From: Methylobacterium sp.
GTDB lineage: Bacteria > Pseudomonadota > Alphaproteobacteria > Rhizobiales > Beijerinckiaceae
Assembly (NCBI GenBank): GCA_020252865.1
Contig: JADCCH010000270.1
Coordinates: 1-5,291, forward strand
Length of the DNA stretch: 5,291 nucleotides
Direction of reading: 5' to 3'
In this document: positions 1 to 4,776 of the stretch, in pieces
How the letters are laid out: the number at the start of each line of letters is the position of its first letter
Numbering within the stretch: the stretch's first letter is position 1
Notes under the pieces: model-generated
Told to the model about the DNA's origin: nothing
Seen by the model: the letters and a program-made list of their open reading frames with translations, nothing else
Databases searched by the model: none
Translations under genes and position numbers: made by a program

Positions 1-75
1 CCCCTGGGAGACCAGGACATCGACCTGTCGCAGCTTCGCGACGATCTCTTCGGGTTTATGACGCTTTCTCGGCAT
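1..75 (-). CDS. IS3-family transposase OrfA, N-terminal fragment (runs off the left edge)
   Basis: The minus strand encodes 25 residues, MPRKRHKPEEIVAKLRQVDV and then LVSQG, before the window ends. I recognise this as the start of an IS3-family OrfA, the helix-turn-helix protein that binds the insertion-sequence ends and is normally joined to the OrfB DDE integrase by -1 frameshifting. The basic start followed by EEIVAKLRQ is the first part of the HTH_Tnp_1-type domain. The ATG is preceded by GAGGAGG with a 9-base spacer, a convincing ribosome binding site. OrfB and the far IS end are outside the window, so intactness cannot be judged. The family call is firm; the exact IS cannot be named. 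Confidence 0.9.
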   Translation of the reverse strand, partial: MPRKRHKPEEIVAKLRQVDVLVSQG

Positions 76-141
76 GAACAGGATCCTCCTCGTTGCCAGA
101 AGACATACTTCAAGGTGGACCAATTCAATGGGGGTGGATCA
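1..141 (-). mobile_element. IS3-family insertion sequence, upstream (left) end
   Basis: The transposase start at base 75 and the short leader to about base 141 form the 5' end of an insertion sequence read on the minus strand. The proposed terminus reads TGATCCACC on the minus strand and starts with TG, as IS3-family ends do. The boundary was placed where a DUF3489-like reading frame resumes on the plus strand, so it may be off by a few bases. GGTGGAYCAATT occurs twice, at 114-125 and 133-144, 19 bases apart. These may be paired transposase binding sites, although the second copy runs three bases past the proposed boundary. The other terminus and the target duplication are not visible. Confidence 0.78.
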
Positions 142-228
142 ATTGCCGGGGCGCTGAAGAAGAAGCTCAGTCTCGACGTGACGTCCGCGAAGGTGGAGGG
201 GCGCGGGCGGGTTTACCGGATCGCCTGA
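142..228 (+). pseudogene. DUF3489-family protein, C-terminal remnant cut by the IS
   Basis: Plus-strand frame 1 from base 142 reads IAGALKKKLSLDVTSAK and continues VEGRGRVYRIA before TGA at 226-228. I recognise this as the last 28 residues of a DUF3489 protein. In that family a helix-turn-helix-like segment (usually W-Q-x-H-T-V-R-G) comes immediately before IAGALKKKL. Here the preceding codons are IS sequence, so the gene is broken exactly between that segment and the final helix/strand. DUF3489 genes are small accessory genes often seen with recombinase genes in alphaproteobacterial prophages; their function is not established. The remnant converges on the minus-strand operon and ends just before a shared hairpin. 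The N-terminal part should lie beyond the IS, outside this window. Confidence 0.8.
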
Positions 229-240
229 CTCGAACATCCC

Positions 241-271
241 AAAGCCGTCGAGGTCAGGCCTCGGCGGCTTT
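241..271. terminator. Bidirectional hairpin terminator between convergent genes
   Basis: Bases 241-253 (AAAGCCGTCGAGG) pair with 259-271 (CCTCGGCGGCTTT) around a 5-base loop, giving a 13-bp stem with one G-T pair. The stem is A-tailed on the left and T-tailed on the right, so on either strand it ends in a short U run. It lies 13 bases after the DUF3489 remnant stop and overlaps the last codons of the minus-strand DUF7220-like gene, placing it to end transcription of both. The U tracts are only three long, so efficiency is uncertain. Confidence 0.72.
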
Positions 272-496
272 CCTGCTCTCTCGGTACACGCGCAGCCCCT
301 CGAATAGTCTTCGAAGGCAATAGGATCGGCCAATCGACACCACGGTGAAGATCGCGCCAATCGTCAGGTTCTCGGCGAGTGTCGTGTGCAGCCCGAAAAT
401 GGGAAAGACGAGGAGCTGGGTGACGACGGCAAGCCAGTAGCCCACTCCGACGTTGGCGAGAGACTCGACCAACGACATGGCGCGCGACTGTTTCAC
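254..496 (-). CDS. Small two-helix membrane protein, DUF7220-like
   Basis: An 80-aa protein beginning MKQSRAMSLVESLANVGVGY. Two hydrophobic segments are visible: about residues 15-35 (VGVGYWLAVVTQLLVFPIFGL) and about 41-57 (AENLTIGAIFTVVSIGRSY). A basic tail rich in R and K follows (LRRLFEGLRVYRESRK). This is the pattern of the small phage-borne membrane proteins called DUF7220; no biochemical role is known to me. The start chosen is GTG at 494-496, because it overlaps the stop of the preceding reading frame as GTGA, indicating translational coupling, and because relatives begin with a similar K/T-Q-S-R. An internal ATG at residue 7 is the alternative. It is the last gene of the minus-strand operon, and its stop codon is inside the terminator hairpin. 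Confidence 0.8.
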   Translation of the reverse strand: MKQSRAMSLVESLANVGVGYWLAVVTQLLVFPIFGLHTTLAENLTIGAIFTVVSIGRSYCLRRLFEGLRVYRESRKAAEA

Positions 497-1686
497 GCCA
501 GCACCCGATCATCCATCGGCCAGCAGTTCAGCTGCGAGAGTTCTGAGCGCATGCGCCGCAACCAGCGGGACCACGCCATTGCCACAGAGGCGAAGCCGGT
601 CCACCCGGTGGGCCAGCCCATCAGCGCCTCGACGAACAGCGGGTTTAAGGTCCGGCGCATGTCGGAGGTATCGCGTCCAGCCATCGGCGTCGTCAGGACC
701 TGGCGGCCAAGCAGGCTGTTCACCGGCGTGTTGGCCAGACTGGTCGCCCCGTCCTTGTGATCGCGCGCCGTCGGCGTCATCCACATCCCTGCTGCATGGG
801 TCAGATCTGCCGTGCGGCGGTTGCCCGCGCTCGGCTTGCAGCCATCGTTCGCCATCGGCGTCGGCCAGTCGCGCGCCATGCGGTCCAGACCCTTTTCGTC
901 CTTCCGCTCGCCACCCCTGCTGCGGAAGCTGTCGATCTGCGGCGTCGGCCACATCGCTGCCGTCGTCGCGAGATTCATCCCGTGCTGGCCCGCTTCCTGC
1001 GACGGCGTCGGCTTCGTCTGCCGGTTCTCGTTGGCGCTGGCCCTCGGCGTCGGCCAGAGCCGCAGCAGTTCCGTCCGGTTGCCGCCACTCGACCGGTTCC
1101 CGGAGCAGGCGCGCGGGGTCGGCCAGTTCGTCTCACTCGCGGATGGCGAGGATGAAGAGCCGCTCGCGCTTGTGGGGCGCACCGACTTCCGCCGCCGGGA
1201 AGAGGCCTGCCGCAAGCTTGTAGCCCATGCCGGCCAGTCCTGCGGCGACTTCGGGGAAGCCGAGGCGGAGATGATGGGCGACATTCTCAAGAAAGACGAA
1301 GGGCGGCTCGATTTCGCTGATGATGCGGGCGACATGAGGCCAGAGGTGGCGCGGATCGTCCACGCCCCGGCGCTTGCCCGCGACCGAGAACGGCTGGCAC
1401 GGATAGCCCGCAGAGAGGATATCCACCGCGCCGCGCCATGGTTTGCCATCGAAGCTGGCAACGTCGTCCCAGACAGGCGCGCGATCCAGGGACGCATCTT
1501 CCATCCGCGCCACGATAATGGCTGCGGCGAAGGTTTCCCGTTCGACATGGCCCACAGCACGATATCCGGGGATGGCGATGGTGAGGCCGAGGTCGAGACC
1601 GCCTGCGCCGGAGCACAGGGAGAGGCCGAAAAGGCACGCGTCTCCGGCTCCGGAAGCAGCTCCGAAGGGATGTAGAGCCAGGTCAT
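493..1686 (-). CDS. C5-cytosine methyltransferase, target-recognition and C-terminal part in a second frame (397 codons open)
   Basis: This frame is offset by one base from the methyltransferase frame beside it. Its downstream part (about 1135-493) carries repeated W-P-T-P units (NWPTPRA, LWPTPRA, MWPTPQI, DWPTPMA, then WMTPTARDHKDG and TTPMAG) and ends with LNPLFVEALMGWPTGWTG. These are the variable target-recognition region and conserved C-terminus known from phage-type C5 methyltransferases, so this half is very probably translated. The stop overlaps the next gene's start as GTGA, which supports that. I see no ATG, GTG or TTG just after the upstream TGA at 1133-1135. The frame is however open back to an ATG at 1684-1686, four bases inside the start of the other frame (a GTG lies at 1695). 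Whether the upstream half (MTWLYIPSELLPE...) is a real product or a shadow cannot be settled here. A +1 shift at GAG-TGA would join it to the catalytic half as ...RLFILAIRE-ETNWPTP. Confidence 0.6.
   Translation of the reverse strand: MTWLYIPSELLPEPETRAFSASPCAPAQAVSTSASPSPSPDIVLWAMSNGKPSPQPLSWRGWKMRPWIARLSGTTLPASMANHGAARWISSLRAIRASRSRSRASAGAWTIRATSGLMSPASSAKSSRPSSFLRMSPIISASASPKSPQDWPAWATSLRQASSRRRKSVRPTSASGSSSSPSASETNWPTPRACSGNRSSGGNRTELLRLWPTPRASANENRQTKPTPSQEAGQHGMNLATTAAMWPTPQIDSFRSRGGERKDEKGLDRMARDWPTPMANDGCKPSAGNRRTADLTHAAGMWMTPTARDHKDGATSLANTPVNSLLGRQVLTTPMAGRDTSDMRRTLNPLFVEALMGWPTGWTGFASVAMAWSRWLRRMRSELSQLNCWPMDDRVLA
685..1125 (-). repeat. Six in-frame CGGCGTCGGCCA-type repeats encoding W-P-T-P units
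   Basis: On the plus strand, CGGCGTCGGCCA occurs at 856-867, 940-951 and 1045-1056. Near copies lie at 1114-1125 (CGGGGTCGGCCA), 772-783 (CGGCGTCATCCA) and 685-696 (CGGCGTCGTCAG). Their spacings (69, 105, 84, 84 and 87 bases) are all multiples of three, so all six fall in one minus-strand frame and encode W-P-T-P, M-T-P-T or T-T-P-M. This periodicity is direct evidence that the second frame is coding here. The segments between the repeats differ, as expected of a rapidly changing target-recognition region. Confidence 0.75.
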
Positions 1687-1690
1687 GCAT
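1133..1690 (-). CDS. DNA (cytosine-5-)-methyltransferase, catalytic half ending early
   Basis: 185 residues with the ordered C5-methyltransferase motifs. Motif I is LSLCSGAGGLDLG (residues 23-35, S-adenosylmethionine binding). Motif IV is GYPCQPFSVAG (95-105), with C98 the expected nucleophile that attacks cytosine C6. Motif VI is FLENV (133-137), with the E-N-V glutamate. A motif VIII-like GAPHKRERLFIL spans 170-181. The enzyme transfers a methyl group to C5 of cytosine in double-stranded DNA. Full enzymes of this family continue into a target-recognition domain and motifs IX-X, but this frame stops straight after RLFILAIRE at TGA 1133-1135, and the missing part lies in the other frame. The ATG is one base after the stop of the ParB-methyltransferase gene (TGACATG), so coupling is likely; no Shine-Dalgarno is evident. 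Alone it would lack target recognition and is probably inactive unless joined or complemented by the second frame. Confidence 0.85.
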   Translation of the reverse strand: MHDLALHPFGAASGAGDACLFGLSLCSGAGGLDLGLTIAIPGYRAVGHVERETFAAAIIVARMEDASLDRAPVWDDVASFDGKPWRGAVDILSAGYPCQPFSVAGKRRGVDDPRHLWPHVARIISEIEPPFVFLENVAHHLRLGFPEVAAGLAGMGYKLAAGLFPAAEVGAPHKRERLFILAIRE

Positions 1691-1691
1691 G

Positions 1692-3059
1692 TCACGCAGC
1701 GGTTTTGCGGTTTCGCGCGGGTTCAGGATCGGCGTCGACGCCGGCTGTTTCGGGCGGACTGCCCGCTCCGTCGCCCAGCCGCTCGGCCTTTACCTGCGCG
1801 AAGGTCCGTCCGTCGCCGTCGAGGATCGCCTCGCGTCCGGTGTCTGTCTGCCAGCGCTCGATGGCGACATCGACATAGGCCGGGCTGATCTCCATCGCGA
1901 AGACACGGCGGCCATTGGCTTCGCCCGCCATGATTTGCGATCCCGAACCCGAAAACGGCTCATAGCAGAGCCCGCCGCGCACCACATGCTGGCGCATCGG
2001 GATCCCGAAAGCGTCGAGCGGCTTCGGCGTCGGGTGATCGGGCCGGTCGTCCTTGGCGAAACTCGGCAGCGCCCAAGTCGAGGCCAGCGTTTCCTCGGCC
2101 ACCTTCGGCGGGCGCTTGCCCTTGATCCAGCCCATGAAGCAGGGCTCGTGCTTCCAGAGGTAGTGCGACCGGGTCAGAACCCCGCGGTCCTTCACCCAGA
2201 TGATCTGCTGATGGACGAAGGCCCCAGCCTTCTCCCAGCAGGCCTCCAGCATCGCTTGGCGGCGCGAGGCGTGCCAGCAATACCAGGCGGCGTCCTCGGC
2301 GATCGCCTCGGCAACAGCCGCCGCGATGAACCCGTCATAGAGTTCCGCACCCTGGCTGCTGTCATCCCAGGTGACGCCGTAGGACGGTGACCAGTCCTTG
2401 TTCCGGGTCGGATGGTTCGAGCCGTCGTAGTCGACGAGATAGGGCGGGTCGGTGGCGAACAGGATCGCCCGCTCGCCATTCATCAGGCGGCGGACATCTG
2501 CAGCGATCGTACTGTCGCCGCAGAGGAGCCTGTGGCCGCCAAGAATCCAAAGATCCCCGAGGCGAGATGCCGGATTGCGCGGCGGTTCCGGGATCACGAC
2601 GGGGGCGACGCCCGCGCCGTCCGATGCCTCGTCGCCCGGTTCCATCGCAAGCAGCCGGTCGAGTTCACCATCGGAGAAGCCGATCAGCGACAGGTCGAAT
2701 TCATCGGCGACGAGTTCCTGCAACTCGCCGGAAAGAAGCGCTTCGTCCCAGGCCCCGAGTTCGGTCAGCTTGTTGTCGGCGATCCGGTAGGCGCGACGCT
2801 GCGCTTCGGTCAGATGGTCGAGCACGATGACGGGCGCTTCGGTGAGGCCGAGCTGCGCGGCAGCCATGATCCGGCCATGGCCGGCAATGACCTCTCCGTC
2901 GCTCGACACCAGCACCGGGACCGTCCAGCCGAACTCCGCCATGCTGGCGGCGATCCTGGCGACCTGGTCCGCGCCATGGGTCTTGGCGTTGCGCGCATAG
3001 GGGCGCAGGCGGTCGAGCGGCCAGGTCTCGATCGCTTCGGGGGCGAAGCTGAGGGTCAT
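1692..3059 (-). CDS. ParB-domain / N4- or N6-type DNA methyltransferase fusion
   Basis: 455 aa in two parts. Residues about 10-110 are a ParB/Srx-like domain with L-x-P-Y-x-x-N-A-K near 18-26 and VIAGHGR at 57-63. Residues about 165-410 are an adenine-N6/cytosine-N4 methyltransferase. The catalytic DPPY (204-207) precedes the AdoMet-binding FSGSG (369-373), the order of the beta class, with HPTPKP at 342-347. The C-terminal 40 residues are polar and probably disordered. Length and both domains look complete, with no key motif missing. Such fusions are common in phages and integrated elements, where they methylate the element's own DNA; the ParB part probably binds DNA or nucleotide. N4 versus N6 chemistry and the target site cannot be read from the motifs. 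The start is the ATG at 3057-3059, and the Shine-Dalgarno is weak (ACCGGAC). It heads the block with the C5 methyltransferase and the membrane protein; transcription probably begins in the gene-free stretch upstream. Confidence 0.93.
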   Translation of the reverse strand: MTLSFAPEAIETWPLDRLRPYARNAKTHGADQVARIAASMAEFGWTVPVLVSSDGEVIAGHGRIMAAAQLGLTEAPVIVLDHLTEAQRRAYRIADNKLTELGAWDEALLSGELQELVADEFDLSLIGFSDGELDRLLAMEPGDEASDGAGVAPVVIPEPPRNPASRLGDLWILGGHRLLCGDSTIAADVRRLMNGERAILFATDPPYLVDYDGSNHPTRNKDWSPSYGVTWDDSSQGAELYDGFIAAAVAEAIAEDAAWYCWHASRRQAMLEACWEKAGAFVHQQIIWVKDRGVLTRSHYLWKHEPCFMGWIKGKRPPKVAEETLASTWALPSFAKDDRPDHPTPKPLDAFGIPMRQHVVRGGLCYEPFSGSGSQIMAGEANGRRVFAMEISPAYVDVAIERWQTDTGREAILDGDGRTFAQVKAERLGDGAGSPPETAGVDADPEPARNRKTAA

Positions 3060-3433
3060 GATGTCCGGTGATGGCTGGGGGAGTTGCCGTCGATTGGCCG
3101 CTGGATGCCGGATGCCGGGCTGGACTCCGCGAAGGGTCCAGGCATGGCAGGCGTCTTAAGGCAAAAAAGCTTGTGTTCGTCGAGACTTCGGAGCGACCTT
3201 GAAGGGCGCTGGACTCCGGGTGGCTTCCCAAAAAATCCGGCCTGCCGCTAGCGACGTTTCGCGCCGCGCCCTCCCGCATACGATAGTGGCCGGGAAGGAA
3301 CCAAACTTGCTGGGCAGGTGGGGAAGGCGAAGCTCATTGAGCGCGTCTGTCCCGAGGTTAGCCCGAAATCTACCCTGAAACGGCATTTCTGTCCGCGCGA
3401 AAACTGTCCGCCGGACACTTTGCTCGCCGCTAC
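3060..3433. other. Gene-free stretch between the DUF6362-like gene and the methyltransferase block
   Basis: I find no convincing gene here. It holds two short A runs (about 3163-3168 and 3230-3235), the direct repeat GCTGGACTCCG at 3119-3129 and 3208-3218, a 7-base tandem GGATGCC at 3103-3116, and the imperfect inverted repeat TGGAC/GTCCA at 3121-3140. It also holds a copy of the 16-bp motif shared with the RuvC leader (3303-3318) and the CTGTCC repeats near 3347-3417. The most likely role is promoter and leader for the methyltransferase block, but I cannot pick out a clear -35/-10 pair. Confidence 0.6.
3389..3417. repeat. CTGTCCG repeats with a 13-bp palindrome
   Basis: CTGTCCG occurs at 3389-3395 and 3404-3410, 15 bases apart. 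The second copy is the left arm of the 13-bp palindrome TGTCCG-C-CGGACA (3405-3417). A partial copy, CTGTCC, lies at 3347-3352. Repeated half-sites next to a perfect dyad, just after the DUF6362-like stop codon and upstream of the methyltransferase block, fit an operator for a dimeric regulator or a recombinase site. No binding protein can be assigned from sequence. Confidence 0.45.
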
Positions 3434-3868
3434 TCACCGCTGCGCCGCGCCAGCCAGTTCGATCACCTTGCGCTTCGAGTAGCTGCGGTTGAGCCGCCGT
3501 CCATTAAGCCGGAAAGCAATGACGCACAGCGCGTAGAGCCAATGCTGGTGGGCAGCAGAACGCTGCAAGCCTACCGTCCAGCAGATCGTCTTCCAGCGCT
3601 CGCCGTGCGCACGCAGCCAGATGATCTTGCCCTCGACCGGTTGCAGCCCGACGGTCCAGCTCAGCGTCTCCTCCATCCTGCTGATGGCTGCGGGCGAGGG
3701 CAGCACGCGCATCGGCTTCGGCTCCTGTTCGACCTTGTCGGCAAAGTCGTGGACAATCGCGGGCCATGTGCTGAAGTATCCCTGCCGCCGGGGTTCGGGC
3801 AGGCGCTTGAGCACAAAGGCCGCTTCTGCGAGCCGTGCTTCGACAAGGCTTGGCGTCCAGTTGGTCAT
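3434..3868 (-). CDS. DUF6362-like protein with C-terminal helix-turn-helix
   Basis: 144 aa. Visible family features are W-x-x-x-x-VEARLAEAAFVLKRLP at the start, GYFSTWP (30-36), PSPAAISRMEETLSW (57-71) and a helix-turn-helix-like segment RWKTICWTVGLQRSAAHQHW (about 91-110), followed by LYALCVIAFRLNGRRL. I recognise the overall pattern as DUF6362, a phage/prophage family probably binding DNA through the HTH; its target is unknown. The hexapeptide WTVGLQ occurs twice (71-76 and 97-102) but the codons differ, so it is not a recent DNA duplication. The start is secure: ATG at 3866-3868 has AAGGAGG with a 7-base spacer and overlaps the preceding gene's stop as ATGA. Its position next to a nuclease gene and before methyltransferases suggests a regulatory or packaging-related role, which is inference. 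Confidence 0.82.
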   Translation of the reverse strand: MTNWTPSLVEARLAEAAFVLKRLPEPRRQGYFSTWPAIVHDFADKVEQEPKPMRVLPSPAAISRMEETLSWTVGLQPVEGKIIWLRAHGERWKTICWTVGLQRSAAHQHWLYALCVIAFRLNGRRLNRSYSKRKVIELAGAAQR

Positions 3869-4062
3869 CGGCGTGCCTCCTTGGGTTGGTTGCGATCGCC
3901 ATAGAGCTTCTCGCCGAGTTGCCGGATCAGTTCACGTTCGGGCCAGGTCAGGCGGGCATCGTCGATCGACACCGCAAGGACGCGCTGCTCGCGCCAGCCA
4001 TCGCGCTTGACGTCTTCAGGGCTGCGGCGTTGGCCGCCATATCCTCGTGGTGACCACCTCAC
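3865..4062 (-). CDS. 65-aa conserved-looking protein, unknown function
   Basis: A short gene starting at GTG 4060-4062, whose start overlaps the RuvC-like stop (GTGA) and whose stop overlaps the DUF6362-like start (ATGA). GGGGAGG lies six bases upstream of the GTG, a strong ribosome binding site. The product is basic at the N-terminus (VRWSPRGYGGQRRSPEDVKR), then DGWREQRVLAVSIDDARLTW, then an amphipathic helix PERELIRQLGEKLYG and a charged tail. I recall similar short proteins in alphaproteobacterial prophages but no named function. The tight two-sided coupling is the main evidence that it is real. The same frame is open upstream to 4260, but that part overlaps the RuvC-like gene, reads as low-complexity arginine-rich sequence and is a shadow. 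Confidence 0.75.
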   Translation of the reverse strand: MRWSPRGYGGQRRSPEDVKRDGWREQRVLAVSIDDARLTWPERELIRQLGEKLYGDRNQPKEARR

Positions 4063-4592
4063 AGCACACCTCCCCGGGTCTCCATCGCCCAGAGCAGGAT
4101 GGCGATCGCATCGGCCTCGTTGTCGTCGGCGGGCCGAAAGCCGCGCGCAGTGACGGCGGCGAGCACCGCGTGCTTGTCGGCGTTGCCCTTGCCGGTCGCG
4201 AAACGCTTGATGGTGCCGACCGGAACGCCCTGATAGGCGACCTGCTCGCGCTCGCACCACGCAGTCAGTGTTGCCAGGAAGCCGCCGTAGAGATGGGCGG
4301 CATCCGTGCCGACATGCCGACGGACTTCCTCGAAGTAGATGGTGGCCAGACCGTCATTGCCATGGGCAAGCGTGTCGAGCCAGCGCTGGAAACGCAGATA
4401 GCGCATGCCACCGCCATCGTAGCGGCTGGGGCGGAAGGAGACCGTGCCGCTCTGGACGATGCCGCCGATGAGGCTCGCCCAACCTGTCGTCGTGCCAAGG
4501 TCGAGGGCGAGGATGCTGCTGCCCGCAGATGCAGAGCCGATGGATGCAGGTTGGCAGTCGGCGACAAGGACGGGTGATGGATGCATGCTCAT
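4059..4592 (-). CDS. RuvC-like Holliday-junction endonuclease, phage type
   Basis: 177 aa with an RNase H-like fold signature. The first catalytic aspartate sits in SILALDLGTTTGWA (D31). The second acidic motif is IYFEEVRRH (E88/E89). A C-terminal acidic cluster, DDNEADAIA (156-164), should supply the remaining metal ligands. GVPVGTIKRFATGKGNADKH (122-141) is typical of the phage/prophage RuvC-like group. Such enzymes bind two metal ions and cut branched DNA during recombination or before packaging. The ATG at 4590-4592 was chosen because AGGA lies nine bases upstream and relatives start shortly before the ILALDLG strand; an ATG two codons later is possible. The frame also stays open upstream to an ATG at 5006, but that extension is repeat-rich and resembles no protein I know. 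The stop overlaps the next gene as GTGA. Confidence 0.87.
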   Translation of the reverse strand: MSMHPSPVLVADCQPASIGSASAGSSILALDLGTTTGWASLIGGIVQSGTVSFRPSRYDGGGMRYLRFQRWLDTLAHGNDGLATIYFEEVRRHVGTDAAHLYGGFLATLTAWCEREQVAYQGVPVGTIKRFATGKGNADKHAVLAAVTARGFRPADDNEADAIAILLWAMETRGGVL

Positions 4593-4662
4593 GCTGGTTG
4601 ATCCTGTTCGAGTGTTGTCGGGGATGAGAGATTTGCCGCACGCCACGCGCGCGCAGCACCTG

Positions 4663-4719
4663 GGGGTGGGGTTGGGAGACCCCGCCTGCGGCGGTCTCCC
4701 CCACCCCTGAAGGGGGTGG
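4663..4719 (-). promoter_or_regulatory. Competing hairpins in the RuvC leader, attenuator- or REP-like
   Basis: GGGAGACC (4674-4681) pairs perfectly with GGTCTCCC (4693-4700). The interior CCGC/GCGG (4682-4685 with 4688-4691) extends the stem, and GGGGTGG (4663-4669) pairs with CCACCCC (4701-4707) across a bulge. The same CCACCCC can instead pair with GGGGTGG at 4713-4719 over a 5-base loop, so the two structures exclude each other. On the minus strand the small hairpin forms first. It lies about 70 bases before the RuvC-like start. There is no U run, so a classical intrinsic terminator is unlikely; an attenuator, RNA-stabilising element or REP-like palindrome is possible. Confidence 0.5.
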
Positions 4720-4731
4720 CTTTGCCTCCCT

Positions 4732-4747
4732 AAACTTGCTGGCCAGG
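4732..4747. repeat. 16-bp motif AAACTTGCTGGSCAGG, second copy
   Basis: Bases 4732-4747 match 3303-3318 in 15 of 16 positions (S is C here and G there), in the same orientation. Both copies lie in the only two long gene-free stretches, upstream of minus-strand genes. A half copy (TGGCCAGG, 4757-4764) follows this one. A common regulatory site is plausible; chance similarity is not fully excluded. Confidence 0.4.
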
Positions 4748-4776
4748 ACAAGACGTTGGCCAGGTTAAGGAATTTC

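Noticed and set aside
1..141. Plus-strand frame 1 from base 1 as an intact N-terminus of the DUF3489 protein
   Set aside because: The frame is open but its translation before base 142 is antisense to the transposase start and does not resemble the DUF3489 segment that normally precedes IAGALKKKL.
453..1675. Long plus-strand open frames over the C5 methyltransferase region (453-1223 and 812-1675)
   Set aside because: They lie antisense to a gene with clear catalytic motifs, are rich in R, S and A with no recognisable domain, and are expected shadows in GC-rich DNA.
1443..3071. Long plus-strand open frames over the ParB-methyltransferase gene (1443-2390 and 2412-3071)
   Set aside because: They are antisense to a complete two-domain methyltransferase with intact motifs and show no domains or start signals of their own.
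3121..3140. TGGAC/GTCCA inverted repeat as a terminator
   Set aside because: The stem is short and bulged and is not followed by a T run on either strand.
2701..3279. Minus-strand 192-codon frame overlapping the start of the ParB-methyltransferase gene
   Set aside because: Its second half is an out-of-frame shadow of the ParB domain and its first half covers non-coding leader sequence.
3156..3437. Minus-strand 93-codon frame with a GTGA overlap to the DUF6362-like stop
   Set aside because: The overlap resembles the coupling used by its neighbours, but the product resembles no family, has no domain pattern, and crosses the CTGTCC repeats and the shared 16-bp motif. Regulatory DNA is more likely; it remains a weak possibility.
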